From: Sophora flavescens
Taxonomy: Eukaryota > Streptophyta > Magnoliopsida > Fabales > Fabaceae
Direction: 5' to 3'
Length of the DNA: 64,000 bases
NCBI GenBank assembly: GCA_030762895.1
Contig: CM061069.1
Span: 90,033,548-90,097,547 of the forward strand
Position numbers and translations under genes: made by a program. Each line of letters starts with the position of its first letter. The first letter of the stretch is position 1. Shown piece after piece: positions 11,964 through 24,027 of this stretch. The notes under the pieces are model-generated. The model was not told where the DNA came from. It did no database searches and saw nothing but the letters and a program-made list of their open reading frames with translations.

Positions 11964-12664
11964 TAGACTAATAAGTGTTTAGTCTTTGATGTGTTCGAAA
12001 GTTATTGGTACTGGACTGTTCTGGACTACTGACTAATGTGACAGGAGTGAAGATGGCCACATCAGTATAAAGATTTAGTTGCATGGGCTGAGGGTAGAGG
12101 ATGATATAGTGAATTGAGGATGATTGTTGATTTTGAGTGATGTGTGCCTGTGACAATTACTGTATTATTTACTATTACTCTTTTCCGCTTTTTTATGATA
12201 GAACTGTTTCTTATTCCCTATATCTTTTTGTATGTTGTATTTTATTTCTGATGTGATCGTACGAGAAGACCCGATGGAGGAACCAATTGCTGAGGAGTTA
12301 GATGGAACTCCGTATGAACCGGATGCTAGAGGTCGAGCTGTGATCCAGGACGATTAGAGTATAGACATGATGGCAGTGTGTCTAAGGAGTATTTATATTT
12401 CCGCTAAGTAAGTCTGTAGTGAAGTTTATATCTGTGAGGGATCCTACTGAGAGGATACCCTTAACAGTGTTTTGGTATTGTCTTAAATAAACATGTGTGT
12501 AATTATATATATTACAACTTTGGTGTGTTTTATATTTGTAGAAGTTATATGATTATTAATTAAGTTTTATATTTTTACGTATTTTCAATAGTAAGCGCGC
12601 GATTAAGTAAATAAATATTAAGGTTTTAATGTAATAATACGATGCGGCACAACGGGGTGTCTCA

Positions 12665-12903
12665 ATAAGTATCAGAGTAGCAAATATCAAAGCAAATAAG
12701 TAAACATAAGTATCAGAGCAGTTAGCAAGTAGACGAGAATGTGCAAGGACAGACTAATATGAACTTTGCAAAAATTGACTCTTTATATATGAATATAAAC
12801 AAATCTCTTTTCATTCCTTTCTCCCCCTTTTTGTCATCAACCAAAAAGGTAAAAGGAGAGGACCATAATTGTCAGTATAAGAAGAAAAAAAATTAAGTAA
12901 AGG
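12665..12903 (-). other. 3' untranslated region of Sirevirus copy B with distal polypurine tract
   Basis: This stretch continues the 3' region of copy B after the solo LTR. The minus strand at 12,821-12,832 reads AAAAAGGGGGAG, a second polypurine tract. Sireviruses are known for several PPT-like tracts between the env-like ORF and the 3' LTR. No ORF is seen. Confidence 0.7.
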
Positions 12904-13986
12904 TTAAGCAGGAGGAGGTGATGGTGGAGGAGGGTTCTGAGTTTGACTTTTCTTGAAGTCCATGAGGAATTCAAGCATTTTATTTACAACCTCTAAGGTT
13001 GGAGCCATTGAGGTTTGAACTTGTTGATGGACATCCTCCTTAATCTTCTCAGTTATCTTTTCAACCTTCTCATCAATTATCTTGCCAACCCTTTCATCAA
13101 CTAGTTTTCCAAGAACCTCTTCAATATTAGATGGCAGAGCCTGTTGCCTTGAGCTTTCAGCAGACTCTTGAAATGTGCTTAGAGTTCTTGAATGATCTTC
13201 AGGGTGCATCACAACTAGAGCTAAAGGTTGAGAAGATTGTCTTTCTGATGAGCTCTGATGTTGAGTGGATTCAGCTGTATCTTCTAATCCAACAATAGCG
13301 GCAATATGACCATGTTCTTCAGCAACAGGTTCATCTGTGGTAGGCTCTGGAGTAGGTGGAGGGATCACTGTGATTTCCTTTACCCATCTAACGGGGTAGA
13401 TGAATTCCACATTCCTACTATTTATAGCAAGTCCCTAGAGGCGTTTATAGATCATATATCTAAAGTGTGAAAGACCACACTTCCCTCTGACCTTGGGAAT
13501 ATCCTTCTTCTCCTCTTCAGATAGACCAGAGGAAGGTGCCTCTCTGGTGCAGTGTAAAATGTGAGACTTCTATAATTCAGCAGCTCTATGTTCATTGATC
13601 AACTCTGGATTCAGTGTGCAAAAGGAAATCCAGCATTGAGTAGTCCAAGGTTTCTTGATCAAGATCAAGCATTGCTGATTCAGCTTCAAGCATCACACCC
13701 TTGAATCTTCTGTTTTTCATGTTCTTGTCCTTATTTAGATCTAACATTGGTAGTCTTGGACAGATCCTGTAGGGCTTGATTCCAATTCTGGTTGCTTCAT
13801 TATGCCTCAGCCAGGATGGAGGGACAAAATGCACGGCTCTATCAGCTCTGAATTGACTGAATTCCCACTTCAGCATTTCATACTAGAGCTGATCGAGAAA
13901 GAGGTCAGAGGCCCTCCCATATACTCTGGGATGCTCAGAAGACACCCATTTTGTGTCCCTTGGCATGATCACGGGGACATGGTTAG
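12904..13986 (-). pseudogene. env-like ORF of Sirevirus copy B, C-terminal part
   Basis: This is the C-terminal half of the env-like ORF, cut off from its N-terminal half (26,299-28,118) by the 12.3-kb LTR/Athila insertion. The last frame (13,410-12,904) has an acidic Pro/Glu-rich start, a charged heptad-like stretch (VDERVGKIIDEKVEKITEKI, a likely coiled coil) and a proline-rich end (PPPPSPPPA). A second frame at 13,876-13,592 matches the segment at 672-1,061 in copy A. The flanking 5-bp duplication is GTTAG (13,982-13,986) against CTTAG (26,299-26,303); copy A shows the uninterrupted site. Confidence 0.78.
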
Positions 13987-16011
13987 TGTAATGCCCCCCT
14001 TAGGCATTACTACGTAACATGCGGAAGTAAATTAAAAGATAATTAGCTGGTTGCTTTCGAAAAATTGTTTTCTTTTAAGTCAGAAAACTGGGGTATAAAT
14101 TTTTTTCTTTAAGGATAACTCTGAAATCCATCGTTTATACATTCAAAACTTAAAGTCACGTTCATAACAAAGTTTCCATGACATACAAAATTTCTCTAGG
14201 TTTCCACTTTCAAAAGAAAAAGTTCAAACTACAGATGGATGTATATAACATTACATTTACCGACCTATTTAGATATACAACCCCAACTCAGACTCCTAAG
14301 CTGGTCATTCTATCAAATATTCATTGGAGAGGTCCCCCAATCAGAATACTTTCCCAACCTCTAACACTAGGTCTTCAAGTGACTTAGAAAGACTCCTCTG
14401 CAACATCGGTACTAGAGTACCAAGGTACTACTGCAAAACCCGAAGAGACTTGATATAACTGTAAGAGTGAGACACCAGCAAATGGATATATCATACAACA
14501 ATCATACACATGATACATACAACACCTTGGCATATTAGCATTTTAAACATTACTCATAGGTAAACAACAAGTATTATTTCAGTTGGTCTCATACCCGAAT
14601 CAATCAATTTTATAAAGATAATGCATGACACTTCTATTATCAAGCTCTAATCTTAATCTCATGAGATGCCATCACCGTTTTATCATTAAGAAAGAAAGAG
14701 TTGATCAGGCTCATACGCCACATTTGGTAAGTTGTCTCCGTCACCTCATGTACCCGGATCAACACCATCACGAATCCCTTATAACGGCCATTCGGATGTA
14801 TACATCATCAAATACCACATCTTAAGCGGGTATTCGGTAACTCAAGCACGTCTGCCAAGGGGAAATGCATATGAATAAAAGACTTTTCATTATCGAGATT
14901 TTTCTTTGTGTTCGCTCTTTTCCGTTGTCAAAGCCCAAGGCTAACGACTATTCACAATTTTCATCACTTGAAAATCAATAACACAGGACGTGCAGTCCGA
15001 GTGCTCAATCACAACACCTTAGACCGATGCACCAGTCAAGACTTGTGGTCATAGAAAACAACATTCGCCTTTAATAACATTTATCACAACGTGATTAGGA
15101 CACACAGTCCACAACAATGTGAATAGGACACACAGTCTACAACAACGTAATTAGGACACACGGTCCACAGCAACGTGACACGGATCAAAGATCTACGTGT
15201 AAATTACAGAACACTAGTATTCTGACGTCTTGTATACTAGATTCTATTTCACCTGTTCTTACTTTTCGTTCAGTGAAAATCAAAAACCAAAACAAAGCCT
15301 CGGTCACTTATCCAAGTAACCGGAACGTTTCTAAATCATTTAGGAGAAAATCTTTTCCTTTACAAAGTCTTTTATAAAACATTTGGAAATTCGTTTGCTT
15401 TTGAAATCCTTAATGGAATAAGGTCAAATATTTTCAAAGGTGTTTTTCCTTCATGAAACACATAGTTCGAAAAAGGTTTTCTCTCGTACAAACTTTGGAT
15501 CATAAAAAGGTAGTTTCTATTGACTTAAAAACACTTCAACGTTCCTTTTCAAAACTAGAATCTCATTCTCTTGAAGTAAGCGTTTTAAACAAGGAACTTT
15601 TATAAATGAAACCAATACTTTCAAAGTTCTATTCAAGGCTTATTAAGGCTTTTAATCCTTTATAATCATTGTGCGCAGACTCAAGTCCGGCTTCTCAAAC
15701 TTCAATCAACAGTAATATGTTCTCAACAATAATATCACAGTTAACGACAGTCCATCACATATATATAATCCATAACACTTTAAAGCAAGTAACGTTCAAA
15801 TTCAAGTAATAACCACAATAGTTCAAGTAAACAAGTTATTCAAGAATTGACTCAATATCACAATAATATTCAAATCACTCAAGTAAACACATACACACAT
15901 GCATATAGTCATTGAATATCCCCGGGAAATCCCCTCTTACCTTCGGTGAAGGTAAGGAGATTAGATGCTCGAAGAGGTATACCACGAATGTCCTCGTTTC
16001 CTCCGCGATGA

Positions 16012-16871
16012 AAGTCTAAGGTTATGAACACAAAATCACAAGTTAAAATCAAACAAGAACACTAAACCACAAGGTATAGGTTCGGCCAAGACTAGTTCTT
16101 AGGGTAGAGATTCCCGAAAATTATACAACTCATGGATTTATGATCCTTAAGTGTTAGGAGTTCATAAACAATGATCATTTAACAAATTTGAATTAAAATT
16201 CCACTAAGTTAAAAACATAGGGCATTCGGCCAAGGCTAGTAAAATAGGCAAGCATTCACTAAACTTTCCAATATCTTAGGTTTAGCATCCATATGTGTTA
16301 AGGAGCTCAAAACCATGATCATTTTGGAAAAATAAGAACAAGGTATCCTAGGTCCATAACCTTCTAGGTTCGGCCTTCATAGGATTTATAGGCTAGAGAT
16401 CTTTAAACTTTCAAATATCTTAGACTTAGCATCCAAATTCCTTATGAATCTCAAGTCCATGATCATCTTGGAAAAATAAAAATAACACATACTACCTTTA
16501 ATAACATAAAATAAACAAGTTATAAATCCTTAAACTTTCCAATCTCTTAGACTTAGCATCCAAATATCTTATGGAGCTCAAGTCCATGATCATCTTGGAA
16601 AAATGAAAGTAGCACACACTAGCTTTAATAACATAAAATAAACAAGTTATAAATCGTTAAACCTTCCAATCTCTTAGACTTAGCATCCAAATATCTTATG
16701 GAGCTCAAGTCCATGATCATCTTGGAAAAAAATGAAAGTAACGCATACTAGCTTTAATAACATAAAATAAACAAGTTATTAAGAGTTCTAAATCCATGAT
16801 CAATACTTGGAAAGTTGAAACATAGTATCCTAGGCCTACTTATTCATATTTTCGGCCATCATAGGAACAAG
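16012..16871. repeat. Direct repeat X, left copy (0.86 kb of the host LTR)
   Basis: This segment of the host LTR is repeated at 24,361-25,189 on the other side of the Athila element, with few substitutions and some indels. The left copy ends GGAACAAG at the Athila 5' LTR; the right copy ends GGAACAAG and continues into CTATCAAAAC, showing the empty target site. Inside it is a tandem repeat of period about 127 bp (TTAGACTTAGCATCC near 16,420, 16,547 and 16,674). Confidence 0.93.
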
Positions 16872-17097
16872 TGATGAGTGTGATTTCACCTCATATTTCC
16901 TTGACATTTTGCATGCATTTTCATATTGTTTAGGCGTATTTTGTTTGATTATTTGATAGTTTTTACCTTGGAACGGGTAAGGTGGTTTTGTGGTGCTTGT
17001 GTGCAGGAATCGAAGATTAAATTGCTCAGGATCAGTTATGTTGGAGATGACATGAAGATGGAGCTTGGAAGGCAAGAAAATGAGGCAAACAGAATTG

Positions 17098-17360
17098 ATC
17101 ACGTCCTAGCCGTGATGGCCATCACGGCTATGATCAAGTGGAGCTGAAAAGAAAGAATGGAAAAGTCAAAGATGATCACGGCCAGGCCATGATGCCCATC
17201 ATGGCCGTGACATGTCAGCTGAACCAGACCCTCACAAGCAGAACTGATCACGGCTAGGCCATGATGGTGGTCACGGTCGTGACAGACCAACCAGTGAAGC
17301 AAACTCCAAGGCAGAATCTATCACGGCCTGGATGTGATGGCCATCACGACCGTGACACGC
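17098..17360. repeat. Palindromic CACGGCC repeat, four units, period about 73 bp
   Basis: Units start ATCACG at 17,098, 17,175, 17,247 and 17,320. Each has a long imperfect palindrome (ATCACGGCCAGGCCATGAT), a 4-5 bp spacer and a shorter palindrome (TCATGGCCGTGA), followed by unrelated A-rich spacer. It lies within the U3 part of the Athila LTR. Confidence 0.9.
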
Positions 17361-17430
17361 AATATATGGATCCATAGAAACTGATTTGATCTGATTTTTG
17401 TATTGGCTTGGGATTCAAGTTACCCCAGAT

Positions 17431-17438
17431 TATAAATA
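17431..17438 (+). promoter_or_regulatory. Putative TATA box of the Athila LTR
   Basis: TATAAATA lies after ACCCCAGAT and before AGCCCTCTAGGG, about 560 bp into the LTR. A transcript start about 30 bp downstream is expected from position alone. Confidence 0.55.
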
Positions 17439-18286
17439 GCCCTCTAGGGCTCGAAACTGGGTACTTTCGGGACTGCTAGCCTTAGGTAAAATTAGGATTC
17501 TTCTTCTTCTCTTCAATCTCTTCTCTCCTCTAGGGTTTTCTTTTTATGTTATTGTTAATCAAGCTTGCTATGATCATGGTAATGCTTGAGTATTAGTCTT
17601 GTTTCTAGGAATTGGGGCTATGCCCAAGATTTGTTTATGGTGATGAATTGATGTTTGATTTCTTGTTAATTTCAATTTTTTCTTCGATTTGATCCCTATT
17701 GATTTAATTACTCGTAAATTCGATGGCCACTTGTTTGTGTGTTGTAGATACACTAAGGACGAACTTAGCGGTGAACTTAGGTATCGGATCTATAGGAATC
17801 AAACTTAGGAATTAAATCACGAGAGTTAGAAGCGGTCCTTCGAGGGTTCACGAATTGTCACAAAACTTAAAGGGTTCGATTTAAATTCAATTACCACGAG
17901 AGTAGGGGTTTATTTAATTGGGTATGGTTTTTGTAACTCGAGAGGGAGCATTAACTTATTTAGGATAAATTCGCCTTCAAAGCAAATTTTGGTAATTAAC
18001 AAGGAGAGTAGTCAATTTAGTAACATAAGCAGTTTTGTGGTATCCCAATTCCTGGAAATCCCTTTTGAATTGAAAACCCCCTATTTGAATTACTTTCCTA
18101 TTGTGTTTAATTGCAATTTTAAATTTGATTGGTACTTGATTCCGATTTCAAAAACCAAATCTTATTCCAGTTCAGTTAAATCAATTTAATAGCTAATTGT
18201 TATTTAAGATCACGGTCTCTGTGGTTCGATCTTTTTTATTACTTGACGATGAAGCCCGATACACTTGCCGGAGCCCATCAAGTTTT

Positions 18287-18304
18287 TGGCACCGTTACCG
18301 GGGA
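18287..18304 (+). other. Primer binding site (tRNA-Asp type) of the Athila element
   Basis: TGGCACCGTTACCGGGGA follows the LTR end by six bases. It matches the plant Athila/Tat primer site complementary to the 3' end of tRNA-Asp (TGGCGCCGTTGCCGGGGA) except at two G-to-A positions, as expected for deaminated methyl-C on the other strand. Confidence 0.88.
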
Positions 18305-18554
18305 CTATGTTTTCTTGAATTTCAATTTAAAATTAAATTGATTTTCTGGACATTTTTTTATTTTATTATTTATTTCTTTTTCTTTTTTCTAGAGTATCTA
18401 TCTCTCTACCATAGGTATTTTTCTCTTTTATGCAAAGATCCCTAAGTCTTGGAAACCTTATTGAAGTCGACCCCGAGATCAAAAGGACCTTTCATAGACG
18501 TATGAGACTACAAAGACAAAGAGAGAGAGAGAGAGGTTGATTCCCATTCCACTT

Positions 18555-19863
18555 ATGGCGAATCTACCGGATACCAAACCACTCAAGGACTACGTAGCCC
18601 CAAATGCTAGGGGTTTGCAAACTGGGATTGCTATGCCAGAAATTGAGGCGGAGAACTACACTATACCACCTCAGTTAATTAGCATGATTAGGACATCAGT
18701 TTGGAGGATTACCCTCGGAGGACCCGAATGATCATGTGGAGACATTCTTGGAATTCACCGATGCAATAAGGATCCAAGGTGCCCCAATCGATGCTATACG
18801 CTTGAGGTTATTCCCCTCCTCTTTGACTGGAAAGGCAAAAGCTTGGTTGAAGCAAGTGCCCGTTAATACGTTGTCAACTTGGGACCAACTAGAACATGCA
18901 TTCTTGGAGAAATTCTTCCCTCCATCCAAGACTGCTTACCTACGAACTCAGATCACCGACTTCTTCCAAAAGGACGGAGAATGCTTATCCGAAGCTTGGG
19001 ATCGTTACAAAGGATTGCTGGAGTCTTGCCCACATCATGGGCTCTAAAGGTGGTTGTTAGTGCATACCTTCTACAACAGATTGGATTACTCTTCGAAGGT
19101 GTCACTTGACTCCGCAGCTGGAGGAGCCTTTATGAATAGACCTCTGACTGAAGCATTCAATATCATTGAAAATGTGGCCACCAACTATCACCAATGAGGT
19201 TCAGAAAGAGGTAACAACCCGAAAAATATTTCGGGGGGTAAGTTGGAAATGAATAGCACTGATCTAATTATGTCTAAAATTGACTCACTGAATAAACGTT
19301 TTGATAAGCTTGAAAAGGCTGATGTGAGTTCAATTGGTGCTACTAATGTTGTTTGTGAGATTTGTGGAATGCAGGGACATGACATAATGGAGTGCCCACA
19401 CGGTATCACTCCTGAGTCCGGTGCTTCGGGGGAACAAGTGAACTTTTGTCACAATTTCTATGACACGAACCCGAAGCTGCCAAATTATGCTCCCCCAAAT
19501 CCCTACAACCAGAGGAAGAATAATCCTTATTTTTCCTACGGGAACTACAACGACACGTTGAACCACGAATTCCAAGAAGGGCAAGGTAATAGGAAACCCG
19601 CATCGGGGTATCCTCAGGTACAAAAGTCTAAACTTGAGTCTCTTATGGAAAATTTTGTTGCTACTCAAACTAAGCAGAATGAAGAATTTAGGCAACAAGG
19701 TAGGGCAATTAATGAGGCAATAAAAGAGTTAACTTCTAAGGTAGATAACTTAGCCATCCATAATAAGATGTTAGAAACTCAAATTGCCCAACAAGCGGGA
19801 AATTCAATGAGGCAACCGGGCAAGTTTCCTGGACAACCTGAGGTGAACCCAAATAATGAGTAG
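18555..19863 (+). pseudogene. gag of the Athila element, frameshifted
   Basis: Three frames cover it: 18,555-18,731, 18,736-19,047 and 19,243-19,863. The middle frame is an Athila-type gag core (LRLFPSSLTGKAKAWL, FLEKFFPPSKTAYLRTQI). The last frame carries a zinc knuckle (CEICGMQGHDIMEC, C-x2-C-x4-H-x4-C) and a glutamine-rich, coiled-coil-like tail. Breaks near 18,700 and 19,046 and a TGA near 19,196 prevent a single product. Confidence 0.82.
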
Positions 19864-19872
19864 TGTAAAGCT

Positions 19873-20620
19873 ATGAGTCTAAGGAGTGGTAAGAAACTTC
19901 AGGATCCTGAGGCTAAAGGGGAGAGTGATAACAAGAGTGTAGCTGAGGAGGAGGAAACTACTAAGACACAACCCTTAGAAGAGGAAGAGCCTAGTGAAAA
20001 AGTGCCTAAGTATGTCCCTCCACCACCTTACCAACCTCCGATACCTTTTCCTCAAAGGTTGGCAAAGGCCAAGTTAGATAAGCAATTTGGAAAATTTCTA
20101 GAGGTCCTTAAGAAATTGTACATTAATGTACCATTCACTGAGGCGTTACAACAAATGCCGACATATGCTAAATTTCTTAAGGATATCTTGTCAAATAAGA
20201 GAAAGCTAGAGGACTATGAAACAGTGGCCTTAACTGAGGAGTGAAGTGCTTTAATTCAAAATAAATTGCCTCCCAAATTGAAAGATCCTGGTAGTTTCTC
20301 TATCCCTTGCTTGATTGGTAACACTAGTTTTGATAAAGCTCTTTGTGATTTGGGGGACTAGTGTTAGTCTTATGCCCCTCTCTATTTGCAAGAAGTTGGA
20401 GATGGGTGAACTAAAACCCACAACAATCTTCCTTCAATTGGCGGATCGGTCCGTCCAATTCCCTGTAGGCGTATCTTGGAGGATGTTCCTATTAGAGTGG
20501 GTAAATTTTTTATTCCTGCGGATTTTGTGGTACTTGAAATGGAAGAGGATTCTCAAATCCTCATTATTCTTGGTAGGCCTTTCTTGGCTACTGCAGGAGC
20601 AATTATTGATGTTAAAAATG
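19873..20620 (+). pseudogene. gag-protease linker and retropepsin of the Athila element, frameshifted
   Basis: The frame 19,873-20,244 begins with the Athila-type MSLRSGKKL linker, rich in Glu and Pro. It stops at 20,244. The aspartic protease follows in two frames: CLIGNTSFDKALCDLG, then after a one-base shift at about 20,360 SLMPLSICKKLEMGELKP. The active-site triad is Asp-Leu-Gly in this family. The frameshift falls exactly at the Gly of that triad. Another frame change near 20,476 joins the RT ORF, which starts with the protease C-terminal part (ILGRPFLATAGAIIDV). Confidence 0.8.
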
Positions 20621-23600
20621 GAAAATTGACTTTAACTATGGGTGATGATAAAGTTGAATTTGATTTAGCTAAATCTATTAAACACCCTTCTTTTGAAGAT
20701 TCTTGTTGCAGGGTTGACTTAATGCACCAAGTGGTGAAAGAAGAATCCACACAAGCTTGTGTTGATGGCCCATTAGAAATGTGTTTGATTGGTGGAGACT
20801 TAAATGTTCATGGAGGAGAAATAGGAAATTATGCCCGCCATCTGGAAGCTAGTCCAGAAATTTCTCCGAACAAAACAAAGAATGAGAAACTTGAGTTGAC
20901 ACCAAAGAATAATGATTTGAAAGATGAAGAAGCCCCTAAGGTAGAACTAAAACCTCTTCTTTCGACATTGAGGTATGAATTTCTTGGTCCTAACTCTTCC
21001 TATCCTGTGATTGTAAACGCTAGCTTGAATGAGTTGGAAACTGAGAAATTACTTAGGGAGCTTAGGATGCATAGAAAAGTGATAGGGTATACAATTGATG
21101 ATATTAAAGGCATAAATCCTTCCTTTTACATGCATCGCATTTTAATGGAAGATGAGCATAAACCATCCATTGAGCATCAACGTAGGTTGAACCCTAATAT
21201 GAAAGAAGTGGTTAAGAAAGAAGTGCTTAAGTTGTTATATGCGGGGGTTATTTATCTAATATCCGATAGTGAATGGGTTAGTCCGGTGCATGTGGTTCCT
21301 AAGAAAGGGGGGATGACTGTTATTCAAAATGAAAATAATGAACTAATCCCTACTAGGACAGTAATCGGTTGGAGAATGTGCATTGATTATAGGAAGTTAA
21401 ATAAGACAACAAGGAAAGATCACTTCCCTCTCCCATTTATTGATCAAATGCTTGAAAGGTTAGCTAGGCATTCATACTTTTGTTACTTGGATGGATATTC
21501 CGGTTTTCATCAAATTCCTATACACCCTAGTGATCAAGAAAAGACCACGTTTACTTGTCCCTATGGCACTTTTGCCTATAGAAGAATGCCTTTTGGTCTA
21601 TGTAATGCACCGGCTACTTTTCAAAGATACATGGCTGCAATTTTTTCTGAATTTATTGAAAACATGATTTTTTTGTATATGGAACTACCTTTGATGATTG
21701 TTTAACAAATTTGTCTAAGATTTTGCAGCGATGTGAAAAAACCAATTTGGTATTGAATTAGGAGAAATGCCATTTTATGGTAAAAGAAGGTATAGTGCTT
21801 GGGCAGGTATTGAGGTGGATATGGACAAAATAGATGCTATTTAAAATTTGCCCCCACCGGTAAATGTGAAAGGAGTTAGAAATTTCTCGGGACACGCCAG
21901 ATTTTACCGGCGTTTCATCAAAGACTTCTCAAAAATTTCTAAACCCTTATCTAACCTATTAATGAAATATGTTCCATTTGATTTTAATGAGGAATGTTTG
22001 AGTGCATTTCATAGGTTGAAGGAAGCTTTGACCACCGCTCCCATTTTGCAAACACCAGATTGGAATGAGCCATTTGAAGTAATGTGTGATGCTAGTGACT
22101 ACGCCGTGGGAGCGGTGTTGGGACAGAGGATAGACAAGAAGGTTTATGCAATATACTATGCAAGCAAAACCCTAGATGGAGCTCAAGCCAATTATTCCAC
22201 AACAGAGAAAGAGTTGCTTGCGGTTGTCTTTGCATTCGAAAAATTCAGATGATACCTTGTGGGGTCTAAAGTCATAGTGTACACGGACCACTCCGCACCA
22301 AAGCACCTCATGACTAAGAAGGAAGCAAAGCCAAGACTCATCCGATGGATTCTCCTTCTCTAAGAATTTGACTTGGAGATTCGGGACCGGAAAGGGACGA
22401 AGAACTTGATTGCGGACCACTTATCCAGACTTGAACCATTGGAACATACGAAGGACAACTTGCCGATAGATGATTCTTTCCCCGATGAGCAACTGTTCGC
22501 CATCTTGGGAGAGAATGCTCCATGGTATGCGGACTTTGTGAATTATTTTGTATGTGGGATTCTACCACCGGAGTTCAATTATCAACAAAAGAAGAAGTTC
22601 TTTTTCGATCTCAAGAACTACGTGTGGGATGAGCCTTACATTTTCCGCAAGTGTGCGGATAGCATTTACATAAGGTGTATTGTGGAAGCCGAGGTTCCAA
22701 GTATCTTGAGTTGTTGTCATTCCTCATCTTACGAAGGACATGCTAGTGCCTCGAAGACAGCAGCAAAGGTGCTTTAAGCTGGTTTCTATTGGCCTCATAT
22801 TTTCAGAGATGCCCGAATGTTCGTGCTTGCTTGTGATCCATGTCAAAGAACGGGGAACATCTCTAAGAAGCATGAAATGCCACTCAACACTATGCTAGAA
22901 GTGAAGATATTTGATGTTTGGGGAGTTGACTACATGGGACCCTTTCCTTCCTCTTGCAATAATAAGTTCATTCTTGTAGCCGTTGATTACGTGTCTAAAT
23001 GGGTGGAAGCCATTCCTTCCCCAACAAGTGATGCAAAAACCGTAATCAAACTATTCAAGAAGGTGATTTTTCCAAGGTTTGGAATTCCAAGGGCAGTCAT
23101 TAGTGATGGAGGATCGCACTTCATTGAAAAACAATTTGAAAAACTCCTACTCAAATATGGAGTCACTCATAGGGTTGCTACACCTTACCACCCTCAGACA
23201 AGTGGGCAAGTCGAAGTTTCCAATCGAGAGATAAAGAGCATTCTGGAGAAGACTGTTTCAGGTTCGAGAAAGGATTGGTCCTTTAAGCTTGATGATGCTC
23301 TTTGGGCTTACCGTACGGCTTACAAGACTCCTATCAGGATGACACCCTTTAGAATTATTTACGGTAAGCCATGTCACTTACCAGTCGAGCTTGAGCATAA
23401 GGCTTTGTGGGTTATTAAGATGCTAAACTTTGATATAAAAGCCACTGGGGAAAAGAGAATCCTTCAACTTCAGGAACTTGATGAGCTAAGATTGGATGCT
23501 TATGAGTCCGCACGATCTTACAAGGAGAGAACAAAGAAGTGGCATGATAAGCATATCCTTCGTAGAGAATTCCATGAAGGAGAACTGGTGCTACTCTACA

Positions 23601-23815
23601 ACTCGAGGTTGCGATTATTCCCGGGAAAGCTCAAGTCTAGATGGTCCGGACCATTTAAAGTAATGAAAGTATTCCCGTATGGTGTCGTTGAGGTTTGGAG
23701 TCAGGAACGTGGAACATTCAAGGTCAATGGACATAGACTGAAACACTACCTTGGAGAACATCCACTTGAACAGGAGGTTGTGATTTCCCTCGTCGATCCA
23801 ACATCAACGGATTGA
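20476..23815 (+). pseudogene. pol of the Athila element: RT, RNase H, integrase, broken
   Basis: RT: WRMCIDYRKLNK, YCYLDGYSGFHQI and FGLCNAPATFQR are present, but at 21,665-21,680 the sequence runs from ENMI to a shifted LYMEL frame, so the segment carrying the catalytic xxDD box is missing. RNase H at 21,848-22,252 has VMCDASDYAVGAVLGQ and TTEKELLAVVFAFEKFR, then a stop; TDHSAPKHL follows in frame. Integrase spans 22,690-23,815: a zinc-binding HHCC region interrupted by a TAA at 22,775-22,777, then the catalytic core with Asp (VDYMGPF), Asp (SDGGSHF) and Glu (GQVEVSNREIK). The final 332-codon frame (22,817-23,815) is open. Confidence 0.88.
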
Positions 23816-24027
23816 AAGGACTATGGTCAAGCTTAGGATCGTAAATAAGCGCTTCTTGGGAGGCAACCTAAGCATTCTTTCCCTTCTTAGTTGGTTTTTG
23901 AATTTTGTTTTTTAAATAATTGAGAAGAATTAGAGAAGAAAGATCATCAATTAATGGATTTGTCAAGTGTTTTTAGGTCAGGAAGTCATGAAGAGTGAAA
24001 AGGGGATGGAAAAGAAAGTCAGAAACG

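Larger units (their letters stand above)
8938..12664 (+). mobile_element. Solo LTR, 3.7 kb, TGTAACACCCC type (probably Ty3/gypsy, Tekay/Del-like)
   Basis: It begins TGTAACACCCCG and ends CGGGGTGTCTCA, so the ends are near-perfect inverted repeats. It is flanked by the perfect 5-bp duplication ATAAG (8,933-8,937 and 12,665-12,669). No gag or pol frame is present inside, so it is a single LTR left by LTR-LTR recombination. The length and end sequence resemble the long LTRs of Tekay/Del chromoviruses; that assignment is inference. It contains two palindromic CACGGCC repeats (11,171-11,283) and a five-copy tandem repeat (11,737-11,963). It is inserted in the 3' untranslated region of Sirevirus copy B. 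Confidence 0.88.
16872..18280 (+). mobile_element. 5' LTR of the Athila element (1,409 bp)
   Basis: It starts TGATGAGTG and ends CCCATCA, with 5-bp inverted ends TGATG/CATCA. It follows GGAACAAG of the host LTR. It contains four palindromic CACGGCC units (17,098-17,360) just upstream of the TATA box at 17,431, and it ends six bases before the primer binding site. Confidence 0.88.

Noticed and set aside
13987..13996. Possibility that the TGTAATGCCC...GGGCGTTACA ends belong to a DNA transposon
   Set aside because: The target duplication is 5 bp, the ends are TG...CA, and the sequence matches the solo LTR at 8,938-12,664, which has no transposase.
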